Source: Bacteroidia bacterium (GTDB lineage: Bacteria > Bacteroidota > Bacteroidia > Bacteroidales > Azobacteroidaceae). From it: a stretch of DNA of 64,000 bases. The notes below the pieces were generated by a model. It was not told the DNA's origin. It did no database searches and worked only from the letters and a program-made list of their open reading frames with translations. Positions 35,843-45,830 of the stretch are shown here, one piece after another (the first letter of the stretch is position 1; every line of letters starts with the position of its first letter). Both the position numbers and the translations under genes were made by a program. The stretch is from positions 23,952 to 87,951 of the forward strand of contig BNXY01000003.1 of NCBI GenBank assembly GCA_025999935.1. Reading direction: 5' to 3'.

Positions 35843-37468
35843 ATGAAACGATTTTTTTTATTTACACTAATTTCTCTGATTTGTACGGGAATATCTATGC
35901 AAGCCCAAAATTTTAATTTAGTACCGGTTCCGGCTAAGATGAAAACGAATCCGGGTCAATTTACGATTAACGAAAGTACGAAAATTGTTCTGACTGCAAA
36001 CACACCGGAAATGCAAAACGCCGTAGCTGTTTTCAACGGATTGTTGCGACAAGCCGCCGGCTACCGGTTGCCAATCGCCGCTGCTCCCGTTGCAGCCAAC
36101 GCCATTGTCTGTAAACTCAATCCGGCAATTTCCAACGCCGAAGGTTATAAATTGTCGGTTCAAAAGAATCTGATTCAGTTGGAAGCCCAAACGCCCCAAG
36201 GTATTTTCTATGGCATGCAAACTTTACGCCAATTACTTCCTTATCAAATAGAAAGGCCTTTTTTAAGTAATGTCGCATGGACAATCCCTTGTGTGGAAAT
36301 AGAAGATGCGCCCCGGTTCGTTCATCGCGGTCTGATGTTGGACGTTTGCCGCCATTTTATGCCGAAAGAATTTGTGCTGAAATTTATCGACATGTTGGCT
36401 TATCACAAAATGAACACCTTCCATTGGCACTTGACGGAAGACCAAGGCTGGCGCATCGAAATTAAAAAATACCCGAAACTGACGGAAGTCGGCTCTGTGC
36501 GCTATCGCACATTGGAAGGACGGTATTCCTCCCCTGCAAGCCGGAAATGGGACAATACGCCCTATGGCGGTTTTTATACCCAAAACGACATCAAAGACGT
36601 AATCGCTTATGCACAAAAACGGTTTATTACCATCATTCCGGAAATTGAAATGCCGGGACATGCCGTAGCCGCTTTGACTGCGTATCCGGAATTTTCCTGT
36701 ACGGGCGGCCCGTTTGAAGTAGAAGGACTTTGGGGCGTATTCAACGATATTTATTGTCCGAAAGACGAAACTTTTGCGTTTTTAGAAAATGTATTGACGG
36801 AAGTAGCGGAATTATTTCCTTCCAAATATATTCATATCGGCGGAGATGAAGCGCCGAAAACCCGTTGGCATCGTTGCGCCCATTGTCAGGCATTGATGAA
36901 AAAAGAAGGCTTGAAGGATGAGCATGAGTTGCAATCGTATTTTATCAAACGGATAGAAAAATTTGTCGCATCCAAAGGCAAACGGATTATCGGCTGGGAC
37001 GAAATCCTCGAAGGCGGATTGGCGCCCGATGCTACCGTAATGTCCTGGCGGGGAGAGCAAGGTGGAATTGATGCCGCGAAACAGAACCATGATGTAATCA
37101 TGAGTCCGAATACCTACGTTTATTTGGATTATTACCAATCCGATCCTAAAAAAGAACCTTTGGGAATCGGCGGTTATCTGCCTTTGTGGAAGGTGTATAG
37201 CTATAATCCTATGCCTGCCGCTCTGACACCGGAAGAAGCCAAACACATTCTGGGCGTACAAGGTAATCTTTGGACGGAATATATGCCGAATAGCAATCAG
37301 GTGGAATACATGGCATTCCCGCGTGGAGCCGCTGTCGCCGAAACCGGTTGGTCGCCTCAAGAAAAGAAAAATTATCCGGATTTTAAGGAACGGATGATAC
37401 AACAATTCAAACGTTACGACGGCATCGGATGGAATTATTCTAAAGCCATACTGACGGAAGAGGAATGA
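35843..37468 (+). CDS. Beta-N-acetylhexosaminidase, glycoside hydrolase family 20
   Basis: 541 residues with a signal peptide ending near MQAQ. N-terminal GH20b domain (about 25-150) and a TIM barrel with HLTEDQGWRIEIKKYP, EIEMPGHAVAAL and the catalytic Asp335-Glu336 in HIGGDEAPKTRW. It removes terminal GlcNAc/GalNAc, e.g. from glycans or cell-wall fragments. The stop overlaps the start of the small ORF that follows (ATGA). Confidence 0.93.
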   Translation: MKRFFLFTLISLICTGISMQAQNFNLVPVPAKMKTNPGQFTINESTKIVLTANTPEMQNAVAVFNGLLRQAAGYRLPIAAAPVAANAIVCKLNPAISNAEGYKLSVQKNLIQLEAQTPQGIFYGMQTLRQLLPYQIERPFLSNVAWTIPCVEIEDAPRFVHRGLMLDVCRHFMPKEFVLKFIDMLAYHKMNTFHWHLTEDQGWRIEIKKYPKLTEVGSVRYRTLEGRYSSPASRKWDNTPYGGFYTQNDIKDVIAYAQKRFITIIPEIEMPGHAVAALTAYPEFSCTGGPFEVEGLWGVFNDIYCPKDETFAFLENVLTEVAELFPSKYIHIGGDEAPKTRWHRCAHCQALMKKEGLKDEHELQSYFIKRIEKFVASKGKRIIGWDEILEGGLAPDATVMSWRGEQGGIDAAKQNHDVIMSPNTYVYLDYYQSDPKKEPLGIGGYLPLWKVYSYNPMPAALTPEEAKHILGVQGNLWTEYMPNSNQVEYMAFPRGAAVAETGWSPQEKKNYPDFKERMIQQFKRYDGIGWNYSKAILTEEE

Positions 37469-37638
37469 AACAACTTTTTTATATCATCGCAGTTATTGTT
37501 TTGATGATTTTCGCTCAGCGGTTAATGACCAAGATAAAGGATGTTCCGAAAGAGGAAGAGCCTGTGGATTATCAGGAAGATTTAGAAGACTTTAAAGATG
37601 AATCCTCTGAAGAAATAAATACAGAATCGGAAGCATGA
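37465..37638 (+). CDS. 57-residue single-span membrane protein
   Basis: Begins in the ATGA overlap with the GH20 gene and ends in an ATGA overlap with murF-alr. Residues about 3-18 form a hydrophobic helix (QLFYIIAVIVLMIFAQ); the rest is strongly acidic (PKEEEPVDYQEDLEDF). No family recognised. The double overlap argues for real, coupled translation. Confidence 0.7.
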   Translation: MKQLFYIIAVIVLMIFAQRLMTKIKDVPKEEEPVDYQEDLEDFKDESSEEINTESEA

Positions 37639-40124
37639 AGTATTTTATTCAGGAAATAGCGGAAATAACCGGTGCACACACCCATGCTTTGCGTGCGGCG
37701 GAAATCCGGATATTGCTGACCGACAGCCGTTCCTTGTCGGAGCCGGCGGTTAGTCTGTTTTTCGCTTTATTAACCGAACACAACGACGGGCACAAATATA
37801 TCTGCGATTTATACGAGCGTGGCGTGCGGAATTTTGTTGTACAATCTGCTTTTGTCTGTCCGGAAGAAATGCCGGAAGCCAACTTTCTACGGGTTCCCGA
37901 TACGCTTTTGGCGCTGCAACAATTGGCCGCTTTCCATCGCAAGCAATTTGCTATTCCCATTATCGGTATTACCGGGAGCAACGGCAAAACCATTGTGAAA
38001 GAGTGGTTGTATCAATTGTTGCACGACCAATTGGCTATTGTTCGTTCGCCGCGTTCGTACAATTCGCAGACGGGAGTTCCGCTTTCGGTTTGGCAATTGA
38101 ACGAACAAACCGGATTGGGTATTTTCGAAGCCGGCATCTCTTTGCTCGGTGAAATGCAACGTTTGGAATCCATTATCTTGCCGGCTATCGGTATCTTCAC
38201 AACCATTGGCGAAGCGCATCAGGAAAATTTTTCTTCCCAGGAGGAAAAATGTTTGGAAAAATTGCAGTTATTCGAATCGGCTGAAAAAATCATTTTCAAC
38301 GAAGACCAAGCATTGGTAAAATATTGCTTGGAAAAGAAAAAATTGCTCAACAAAACTTTTTCTTGGTCGAAAACCAATGCAAATGCCGACCTTTTTATTT
38401 TCCGGATTGAAAAAGAAATCGACCACACCATTATTAATGGAGAATGGAAAATGGAGAATGGAAAATGGAGAATTAAAATTCCGTTTACAGATGATGCTTC
38501 GATTGAAGACACGATTCATTGCTTAGCAACCATTCTCGTTCTCTCACAACATTCAACATTCAACATTCAACATTCAACTATCCAATCCCGCTTCGGGAAA
38601 TTAGACCCGGTGGCTATGCGTTTGGATGTAAGCAAGGGGATTCACAACAATATACTGATAAACGACACTTACAATTCCGATATCAATTCTTTGTCCATCG
38701 CTTTGGATTTTATGTCGCGGCGTTCGATGGATAATCCGTTGAAACGGGTGTTGATTCTTTCCGATATTTTGCAATCCGGCATGGTTCCGGCTGCCTTTTA
38801 CCGGAAAGTGGCTGAGTTGGTTGGTCAGAAACAGGTGCAGCAAATTATCGGAATCGGGCCTAACCTGATGTCCCATTCCAATTTGTTTGATATGGAAAAG
38901 GAATTTTATCCGACTACCGAAAGTTTCTTGGATTCCGGACGATGGCGGACTTTGAAAGATTCCATCATCCTGATTAAAGGTTCGCGGAAATCGCGGTTTG
39001 AACGCATTTCCGAACAGTTGGAAGAAAAAATGCACCAAACGGTTTTGGAAGTGGATTTGGATGCCGTGATTCACAACCTGAAATATTTCCGCTCCAAACT
39101 GAAACCGGAAGCCAAAGTGATTTGCATGGTCAAAGCTTTTGGTTATGGCGTAGGGTCTTACGAATTGGCAAAGACATTGCAGGAGCGTGGCGCCGATTAT
39201 CTGGCGGTTGCTTTGGCCGATGAAGGCGCCGAGTTGCGCCGGGAAGGAATCCGTATGCCCATCATGGTCATGAATCCGGAAGAACATGCGTTCAATACTT
39301 TATTTGAATACCGGCTTGAACCGGAAATTTACAATTTTAAGATTTTAAATGCCATTGTTCGCGAAACCGAACGACGCGCGATTTTAAATTATCCCATTCA
39401 CATCAAGTTAGATACGGGAATGAATCGATTGGGATTCGGCGCTGCCGATATTTCTCTTTTGGCAGAAAAATTAAACAAACAACAAGGTGTTACGGTCAAA
39501 TCCATTTTTTCGCATCTGGCGGGAAGCGATTCACCTTTGTTGGACGACTATACGGCACAGCAAATTGCCCGATTCAATCGGGAAGTTTCTCAATTGGAAA
39601 AATCATTGTCTTATCCGGTAATGAAACATATTCTTAATTCGGCCGGTATCGAACGGTTTACGGAAGCGCAAATGGATATGGTGCGTCTGGGGATTGGTCT
39701 GTACGGTATTTCTGCGGTGGATGAAAAAATCTTGCGACCGGTCGCCGCCCTGAAAACGCGCATCTTGCAAATCCGCGAGGTAAACCAAGAAGAAACAGTC
39801 GGATACAACCGGAACGGCTTTTTGAAACGGGACTCTCGTATTGCTTGCCTGCCGATAGGATATGCCGACGGTTTAGACCGGCGATTGGGAAACGGTCGTT
39901 CGTTCGTGCTTATCCAAGGCAAAAAATGTCTGATTATCGGAAATATTTGCATGGATATTTGTATGGTGGATATTACCGGAACGGATGCGGAAGAAGGCGA
40001 TGAGGCGATTATTTTTGGAAAAGAAATAACAATTAGTGAGTTGGCGGAAAAATTACAGACGATTCCTTACGAGATTCTGACGGCTATTTCGCCCCGTGTA
40101 AAACGAATATATTATAAAGAATAA
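37635..40124 (+). CDS. murF-alr: Fused MurF ligase and alanine racemase
   Basis: 829 residues. The N-terminal part (1-455) is UDP-MurNAc-tripeptide:D-Ala-D-Ala ligase with P-loop GITGSNGKT and RSPRSYNSQTGVP; the C-terminal part (about 465-829) is a PLP-dependent alanine racemase with the lysine in VICMVKAFGYG and the tyrosine region in MDMVRLGIGLYG. This fusion is known in Bacteroidota and links D-Ala production to its use. Unusual: two short-period repeats lie inside the MurF part (38436-38474 and 38549-38576), in frame. Confidence 0.93.
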   Translation: MKYFIQEIAEITGAHTHALRAAEIRILLTDSRSLSEPAVSLFFALLTEHNDGHKYICDLYERGVRNFVVQSAFVCPEEMPEANFLRVPDTLLALQQLAAFHRKQFAIPIIGITGSNGKTIVKEWLYQLLHDQLAIVRSPRSYNSQTGVPLSVWQLNEQTGLGIFEAGISLLGEMQRLESIILPAIGIFTTIGEAHQENFSSQEEKCLEKLQLFESAEKIIFNEDQALVKYCLEKKKLLNKTFSWSKTNANADLFIFRIEKEIDHTIINGEWKMENGKWRIKIPFTDDASIEDTIHCLATILVLSQHSTFNIQHSTIQSRFGKLDPVAMRLDVSKGIHNNILINDTYNSDINSLSIALDFMSRRSMDNPLKRVLILSDILQSGMVPAAFYRKVAELVGQKQVQQIIGIGPNLMSHSNLFDMEKEFYPTTESFLDSGRWRTLKDSIILIKGSRKSRFERISEQLEEKMHQTVLEVDLDAVIHNLKYFRSKLKPEAKVICMVKAFGYGVGSYELAKTLQERGADYLAVALADEGAELRREGIRMPIMVMNPEEHAFNTLFEYRLEPEIYNFKILNAIVRETERRAILNYPIHIKLDTGMNRLGFGAADISLLAEKLNKQQGVTVKSIFSHLAGSDSPLLDDYTAQQIARFNREVSQLEKSLSYPVMKHILNSAGIERFTEAQMDMVRLGIGLYGISAVDEKILRPVAALKTRILQIREVNQEETVGYNRNGFLKRDSRIACLPIGYADGLDRRLGNGRSFVLIQGKKCLIIGNICMDICMVDITGTDAEEGDEAIIFGKEITISELAEKLQTIPYEILTAISPRVKRIYYKE
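38436..38576 (+). repeat. Two short tandem repeats inside the MurF coding region
   Basis: 38436-38474: 14-base unit AATGGAGAATGGAA, 2.8 copies. 38549-38576: 7-base unit ACATTCA, four copies. Both look like the simple repeats of intergenic regions but are read in frame (WKMENGKWRIK and HSTFNIQHST). Confidence 0.85.
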
Positions 40125-40128
40125 ATCT

Positions 40129-41625
40129 ATGTTACAAAAAGAATTACAACAACATCAATGGAAAGCATTCCGGAGAAATCCCATGTTTGAACGGAACCTC
40201 GGCGTGAGGATATTCATGTACATCATGTTCGCGTTTCTGGGTTTGGAATTTTTGGCATTCGGGTTTGTCCTCGACAATCTTTTATTACAAATCGGCGATT
40301 ATCGTTTGGCGATTGACACATTCAACTCCATTCTTTTGTATGTGTTTGCCGTGGATTTTACGATTAAATTTTTCTGGAAAAAAGACCAATCCATGCAAAT
40401 TGCGCCTTATCTCAGTCTGCCGATTAAGCGGAATCGCTTGTTCGATTTCCTGTTGAAGAAAGAATTTAGCAATTTTTGGAATCTCTACCTTTTGTTCTTG
40501 GTGATTCCTTTTGCGTTTAAATCCATTACGCCGTTTTTCGGATTTTGGGCGGCTGTTTTGTATATCTTCTTTTTCTTCCTTTTATGTGTTTGTAATAGTT
40601 TGATTGTGAGCGCCGTAAATAGTTTAATCAAACGAAGTTTTTGGTTTTATATTTTGGCGGCAGCGTTGGTCATTTTGCCATTTGCTTTTCCGCTGGTACT
40701 GAAAATCAATTTGGGCGATTATACGCAGTTGTTAGGCGAACAGCTTTTGAATTACAATCTATTGGTTTTAGCCGGATTACTTCTTCTTATCGCCGGACTT
40801 TGGATAATCAACCGCTTGCAAATGCGCACGGATATTTACAACGAATTGCAAGGAGAAAAAGCGGATAAAATATCTTCTTTTTCAAGTCTTTCTTTCTTAG
40901 ACCGTTTGGGCGCCATCGGGGATTTTATCAATCTGGAACTGAAAATGATTTTGCGTTCGCCCCGGTTGAAACAGCAGGTAGTGTTTTCAAGCGCGCTCAT
41001 TATTGGCCTTTTTTTGTATATGTTATATATGCCCAATAATGCTTTTACAAAGAACGGTCCTTTTATTTTCTTTATATATGGTATTATGGCTGTAGGATTA
41101 GTGGGTATCATCATGGGGCAATATATTTTCACGGCGGAATCTTCATTTTTCGATGGCTTAATGACTCGCAAAATCTCGGCTTATGAGCTGTTGAAGAGCA
41201 AATACTTTTTCTATTCCGGATATTCCTTATTGACTACGTTGATATTGTTGGTGCCGGTATTTCATGGAAAACTCAATGGGTTTTTGCTTATTTCCATTTT
41301 CTTTTATACCATCGGCCCGATTTATTTTATGATATTTCAAAACGCCGTGTATAATAAAACCTACTTTGATTTGTTCGACAAAGGAATGATGAATTGGAAA
41401 GGGCAATCGGGAAATATGATTGTAATTTCCATGATTACAATGTTTCTGCCGGTCGTCGTCATGTTGATTCTCCACGGAATTTTTGGAGCGACTGTCACTT
41501 ATTCATTTATGTTGATTGTTGGAGCAGCTTTTGCTTTAACACATAAATATTGGTTGGGATGGACTTACAGGCGTTTTATGAAACGGAGATATAAGAACAT
41601 GGAAGGTTTCCGCAGTAATGCTTAA
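40129..41625 (+). CDS. DUF5687 membrane protein, ABC exporter permease
   Basis: 498 residues with about 12 hydrophobic segments and the DUF5687 pattern at the start (WKAFRRNPMFERNLGVRI). Followed 49 bases later by an ABC ATPase, it is the membrane part of an exporter with unknown substrate. It starts four bases after murF-alr. Confidence 0.83.
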   Translation: MLQKELQQHQWKAFRRNPMFERNLGVRIFMYIMFAFLGLEFLAFGFVLDNLLLQIGDYRLAIDTFNSILLYVFAVDFTIKFFWKKDQSMQIAPYLSLPIKRNRLFDFLLKKEFSNFWNLYLLFLVIPFAFKSITPFFGFWAAVLYIFFFFLLCVCNSLIVSAVNSLIKRSFWFYILAAALVILPFAFPLVLKINLGDYTQLLGEQLLNYNLLVLAGLLLLIAGLWIINRLQMRTDIYNELQGEKADKISSFSSLSFLDRLGAIGDFINLELKMILRSPRLKQQVVFSSALIIGLFLYMLYMPNNAFTKNGPFIFFIYGIMAVGLVGIIMGQYIFTAESSFFDGLMTRKISAYELLKSKYFFYSGYSLLTTLILLVPVFHGKLNGFLLISIFFYTIGPIYFMIFQNAVYNKTYFDLFDKGMMNWKGQSGNMIVISMITMFLPVVVMLILHGIFGATVTYSFMLIVGAAFALTHKYWLGWTYRRFMKRRYKNMEGFRSNA

Positions 41626-41674
41626 TCAATTTGAAAATGAGATAATTTGAAAATGTAAATAACAAACAAAATAT

Positions 41675-42391
41675 ATGGAATTACAAATTAACAACTTAGT
41701 GAAACGATTCGGAGATAAGACCGCATTGGATATTTCCGAATTAAGCATAGAAAAAGGAACTCTTTTGGGTTTGGTAGGTAATAACGGAGCCGGAAAAACT
41801 ACTTTGTTCCGCTTGATATTGGATTTGCTGAAAGCCGATTCGGGAACTGTTTTGAGTAAAGATGCAGATGTAAGTAAGTCAGAAGACTGGAAAACCTACA
41901 CCGGTTCTTTTATCGACAACCGTTTTCTGATTGATTTTTTGACTCCCGAAGAATATTTTTATTTTATAGGAGGAACTTACGGCATGGATAAAGAATTGGT
42001 GGATGAACGTCTGAGCGCTTTCGCTCGCTTTATGAATGACGAAATTCTGGGGCAAAAGAAATACATTCGCCATTTTTCGGCAGGGAACAAGCAGAAAATC
42101 GGAATTATGGCAGCCATCATGATTCGTCCCGAAATTCTGATATTGGATGAGCCGTTCAATTTCTTAGACCCTTCTTCTCAAATAGAGATTCGGGATATTA
42201 TTTTGCGGTTGAACAAAGAATTGCAAACAACGGTTCTGATATCCAGTCACAACCTGAATTACACCACCGAAATTTCCAACCGGATTATTCTTTTGGAAAA
42301 AGGGCTTATCAAAATGGATAAAAACAATTCGCCGGAAGCCATCGCCGAATTAAACAATTATTTCATCCAAAAAGCCGGGTATGAAGAATAA
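41675..42391 (+). CDS. ABC transporter ATP-binding protein
   Basis: 238 residues: Walker A GNNGAGKTT, signature FSAGNKQKIGI, Walker B ILILDEPFNFLDP and the switch histidine in ISSHNL. It pairs with the DUF5687 permease upstream. Confidence 0.92.
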   Translation: MELQINNLVKRFGDKTALDISELSIEKGTLLGLVGNNGAGKTTLFRLILDLLKADSGTVLSKDADVSKSEDWKTYTGSFIDNRFLIDFLTPEEYFYFIGGTYGMDKELVDERLSAFARFMNDEILGQKKYIRHFSAGNKQKIGIMAAIMIRPEILILDEPFNFLDPSSQIEIRDIILRLNKELQTTVLISSHNLNYTTEISNRIILLEKGLIKMDKNNSPEAIAELNNYFIQKAGYEE

Positions 42392-42509
42392 ATGAAAAGG
42401 ATACCTTGAGATGATTTATCCGAATCATCCGAATCAACGTTATCGACTGAAAGAAAAAGGATTGAAGCTAAAAATAAATTGTAAATAATTAAATTGTAAA
42501 TAGAATCGC

Positions 42510-43352
42510 ATGTCTAAAACAATCAAAATATCGCTATTTTTCCTCCTTTTCACTTGCCGGATTGTTGCTCAAACCGATTCCGGCAAGGAACAGGATGCCG
42601 CTATTTTGGAGAAGTTTTTCCAAACCGTTTCGAAAAATACCATCGACAGTTCTATGATTCGGGCGGCGCTTTTTTTTCAGAATACGCCTTATGTGGCTGC
42701 TACTTTGGAAGTGAACGACGAGGAAAAATTGGTAATCAACCTGCGCGAATTGGATTGCACCACTTTTGTTGAAAACTGTCTGGCATTGGCGCGCATACTG
42801 CAATCGACTTATCCGGATCAAGACGGTTTTGAGCAGGAATTGCGGAAAATCCGTTACCGAAACGGACAAATCAACGGCTATACCTCCCGTTTGCATTATA
42901 CCTCCGACTGGATTTTCGACAATGTGGGCGCCGGCATTGTGGAAGATATGACACACGCATTAGGTGGCCACAAGCTGAAACCGGATGTACATTTTATGTC
43001 CGAAAATTACCGGAAATATATTCACTTGGCCGACAATCCGGAAGATGTGCAACGCATGATGGTAATTGAACGGGAAATCAATGCGCGCGGAAATTATTTT
43101 TATATCCCCAAGCAGGAAATATCCAAACATCAATCCCTGATTAGAAGCGGCGATATTGTTTGCTTTACCACTTCCATGCCCGGATTGGATATATCCCATT
43201 TGGGAATCGCTTATTGGCACAAAGGCCGGTTGACCTTCATCCACGCTTCTTCCACCGCTAAAAAAGTGATTATCAATCCGGAATCTTTAGCGGATTATTG
43301 CAGCGCCGTCAAAACCAACACGGGCATCATGGTGTTGCGACCGTTATCTTAG
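42510..43352 (+). CDS. DUF1460 (amidase-like, NlpC/P60-related) exported protein
   Basis: 280 residues with a signal peptide ending near RIVAQ. The DUF1460 core has the catalytic cysteine in RELDCTTFVENCLAL and a histidine in DISHLGIAYWH. Members act on N-acetylmuramoyl-peptide bonds or related wall material. It lies 16 bases before the aminotransferase gene. Confidence 0.87.
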   Translation: MSKTIKISLFFLLFTCRIVAQTDSGKEQDAAILEKFFQTVSKNTIDSSMIRAALFFQNTPYVAATLEVNDEEKLVINLRELDCTTFVENCLALARILQSTYPDQDGFEQELRKIRYRNGQINGYTSRLHYTSDWIFDNVGAGIVEDMTHALGGHKLKPDVHFMSENYRKYIHLADNPEDVQRMMVIEREINARGNYFYIPKQEISKHQSLIRSGDIVCFTTSMPGLDISHLGIAYWHKGRLTFIHASSTAKKVIINPESLADYCSAVKTNTGIMVLRPLS

Positions 43353-43368
43353 ATTTATTGATTATATA

Positions 43369-44532
43369 ATGGTAAAGAATCGTATTTATCTTTCCTTGGC
43401 CCATATCGGGGCGCACGAACAAGATTTTGTCCGGCAAGCTTTTGATACCAACTGGATAGCGCCGCTTGGCCCCAATGTCGATGCTTTCGAACAAGACTTG
43501 GCCGATTTTCTGGGTAACAACTGCCGGGTTGCCGCTTTGAATACAGGCACGGCCGCCTTGCATCTGGGCTTGATTCTGCTGGGGGTGCAAGCCGGAGATG
43601 AGGTATTATGCCAGAGTTTTACTTTCTCGGCGTCGGCCAATCCAATTGTCTATCAGGGCGCTACGCCGGTATTTATCGATAGTGAAAAAGACAGCTGGAA
43701 TCTATCGCCGGAACATTTGGAACGGGCTATCAAAGATCGAATGAAGCATGGGAAGAAGCCCAAAGCCATTCTTCCGGTGCATCTATACGGGATGCCGGCC
43801 GATATGGATGCCATTTTATCCATAGCCGGCCGATTTGAAATTCCGGTGCTGGAAGATGCCGCCGAAGCCTTGGGTTCCCGTTACAAAGGCGCCTGTTGCG
43901 GAACGTTCGGCGAATTAGCAGTTTTATCCTTTAATGGAAATAAAATCATTACCACTTCGAGCGGAGGCGCTTTGGTTTCCGGAAAAGAATCCTACATCCG
44001 GGAAGCGTGTTTTCTCGCCACTCAAGCGCGGGACGACGCTCTCCATTACCAACATTCCCAAATCGGATACAACTACCGCTTGAGCAATGTATTGGCCGGT
44101 ATCGGAAGAGGACAGATGCTGGTGTTGCCTGAACGGGTAGCGCAAAGAAGAAAAATCAACCAATTCTATCGAAACCGCTTGTCCGGAATAGAAGGAATCC
44201 GCTTTCAAACCGAACCTTCTCCGGATTACTATTCCAACTACTGGCTGACTTCCCTGTTGGTCGATCCCGAAAAAACCGGCGGTCTTACACGTGAAGATTT
44301 GAGATTGGCTTTAGAAAAAGCAAATATCGAATCCCGCCCTTTGTGGAAACCCATGCACCTGCAACCGGTCTTTGCGGATTGTCCGTTTTATGGAGACGGA
44401 ACCAGTGAGTCGTTATTCAACAATGGATTGTGTTTGCCTTCAGGAACTTTGTTGACGGAAGAAGAATTGAACCGGGTCGTGGAAGTTATAGAAAGCAATA
44501 AATTCAAGTGTAAAACGTTTGATTATGTGTAA
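43369..44532 (+). CDS. DegT/DnrJ/EryC1-family sugar aminotransferase
   Basis: 387 residues of the PLP-dependent nucleotide-sugar aminotransferases. PLP-binding lysine 192 in SFNGNKIIT, with LEDAAEALGS binding the cofactor. With the dehydratase encoded next it would convert UDP-GlcNAc to a 4-amino-4,6-dideoxy sugar (PglE-like). The next gene overlaps by 14 bases. Confidence 0.9.
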   Translation: MVKNRIYLSLAHIGAHEQDFVRQAFDTNWIAPLGPNVDAFEQDLADFLGNNCRVAALNTGTAALHLGLILLGVQAGDEVLCQSFTFSASANPIVYQGATPVFIDSEKDSWNLSPEHLERAIKDRMKHGKKPKAILPVHLYGMPADMDAILSIAGRFEIPVLEDAAEALGSRYKGACCGTFGELAVLSFNGNKIITTSSGGALVSGKESYIREACFLATQARDDALHYQHSQIGYNYRLSNVLAGIGRGQMLVLPERVAQRRKINQFYRNRLSGIEGIRFQTEPSPDYYSNYWLTSLLVDPEKTGGLTREDLRLALEKANIESRPLWKPMHLQPVFADCPFYGDGTSESLFNNGLCLPSGTLLTEEELNRVVEVIESNKFKCKTFDYV

Positions 44533-45583
44533 CAAAGGGAATATGCAAAGGAAAACTGTTTTAATAACCGGAGCCGCAGGTTCTATCGGCAGTGAAATTG
44601 TGCATCAGCTCAATCGTTTCGACTTGCAGCTGTTGCTTTGCGATATCGCCGAAAGTCCGCTGCACCAGTTGGCCTTGGACATAAAAGACCATTTCCCGAA
44701 TGTGAAATTTCACCCTTTAATCGCCGATGTGAGAAATTACGACAGAATGAAGTCTATTTTTGAAACCTATAAACCCCAATATATCTATCATACTGCCGCT
44801 TACAAACATGTGCCCCTGATGGAAGAACAGCCCTGCGAGGCGGTTTTGGCCAATGTTTTGGGAACCAAAAATATCGCAGATTTGGCGAAGGAATATCAAT
44901 CGGAATGTTTTGTACTGATTTCGACAGACAAAGCGGTCAATCCGAGTAGTGTGATGGGCGCTTCGAAGCGGATTGCGGAAATCTATATAAAGGCCTTGTC
45001 GAATCAAGTGAAAAAGGGAAAAACCGATTTCCCCACTCGGTTTATTATTACCCGGTTTGGAAATGTCTTGGATTCAAACGGTTCGGTTACCTTGCGTTTT
45101 TCGCAGCAAATAGAATCGGGTGGGCCGGTTACGGTAACCCATCCGGATATCATCCGTTATTTTATGACGATTCCGGAAGCTTGCAGTTTGGTGTTGGAAG
45201 CCGGAAATTTGGGCAAAGGCGGAGAGATTTTTGTTTTTGACATGGGCGATTCGATTAAAATCACGGACAAAGCGGAAGAGATGATTCGCCGGGCCGGATT
45301 GGAGCCTTACAAAGATATTGATATTGTTTACACAGAACTTCGTCCGGGAGAAAAGCTTTATGAAGAATTATGGTACGACCGGGAAACCTTAAAACCTACC
45401 AAGAATAAAAAAATCAAGATTGGAACCGGCCCTGATTATGAATACAATGAAATAGCGCCGGTGATTTTCCGCTTAATTGAATCGGCGGCGAATAGTGAAA
45501 AAATGGCTTTAGTGAAAATGATGAAAGAAATTGTTCCCGAATTTATCAGTTGCAATTCCATTTATTCGGAGTTAGATAAGTAA
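44519..45583 (+). CDS. Nucleotide-sugar dehydratase/epimerase (FlaA1/CapD type, soluble)
   Basis: 354 residues (346 from the second ATG at 44543). Rossmann motif TGAAGSIGSEI and the CapD-type YKHVPLMEEQP and GASKRIAE segments. Full-length PglF/CapD proteins have an N-terminal membrane part that is absent here. Probably the 4,6-dehydratase for the preceding aminotransferase; no acetyltransferase or glycosyltransferase follows. Confidence 0.87.
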   Translation: MIMCNKGNMQRKTVLITGAAGSIGSEIVHQLNRFDLQLLLCDIAESPLHQLALDIKDHFPNVKFHPLIADVRNYDRMKSIFETYKPQYIYHTAAYKHVPLMEEQPCEAVLANVLGTKNIADLAKEYQSECFVLISTDKAVNPSSVMGASKRIAEIYIKALSNQVKKGKTDFPTRFIITRFGNVLDSNGSVTLRFSQQIESGGPVTVTHPDIIRYFMTIPEACSLVLEAGNLGKGGEIFVFDMGDSIKITDKAEEMIRRAGLEPYKDIDIVYTELRPGEKLYEELWYDRETLKPTKNKKIKIGTGPDYEYNEIAPVIFRLIESAANSEKMALVKMMKEIVPEFISCNSIYSELDK

Positions 45584-45628
45584 AATTGCAGTTATTTTCT
45601 TTAATTTTTTCTTTTTTTTTAATATTTT

Positions 45629-45659
45629 TTTGTTAAATAAAATATTTTTTATAATTTTG
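45629..45659 (+). promoter_or_regulatory. Promoter of the SusC/SusD operon
   Basis: TTTG at 45629-45632 and TAATTTTG at 45652-45659, 19 bases apart. The start of transcription would fall near 45666, giving a leader of about 247 bases without a convincing ORF. Confidence 0.6.
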
Positions 45660-45830
45660 ACGAACTATTTTGAATGAAATGTTAATCTTTTAAATCTATA
45701 CGCCTATGAAATAAGTCTGTCATGCTACGAAAATGCAGGTTCTACAAAAAACCTCGCAGATATGCCTCGTAATTTTTAATCTAATATTGATTATTAATCT
45801 AATAAATTTTTAAATTAAATTATTTACACA

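Noticed and set aside
45733-45783. 16-codon leader peptide in the SusC leader
   Set aside because: Very short, no start signal and no regulatory amino acid run.
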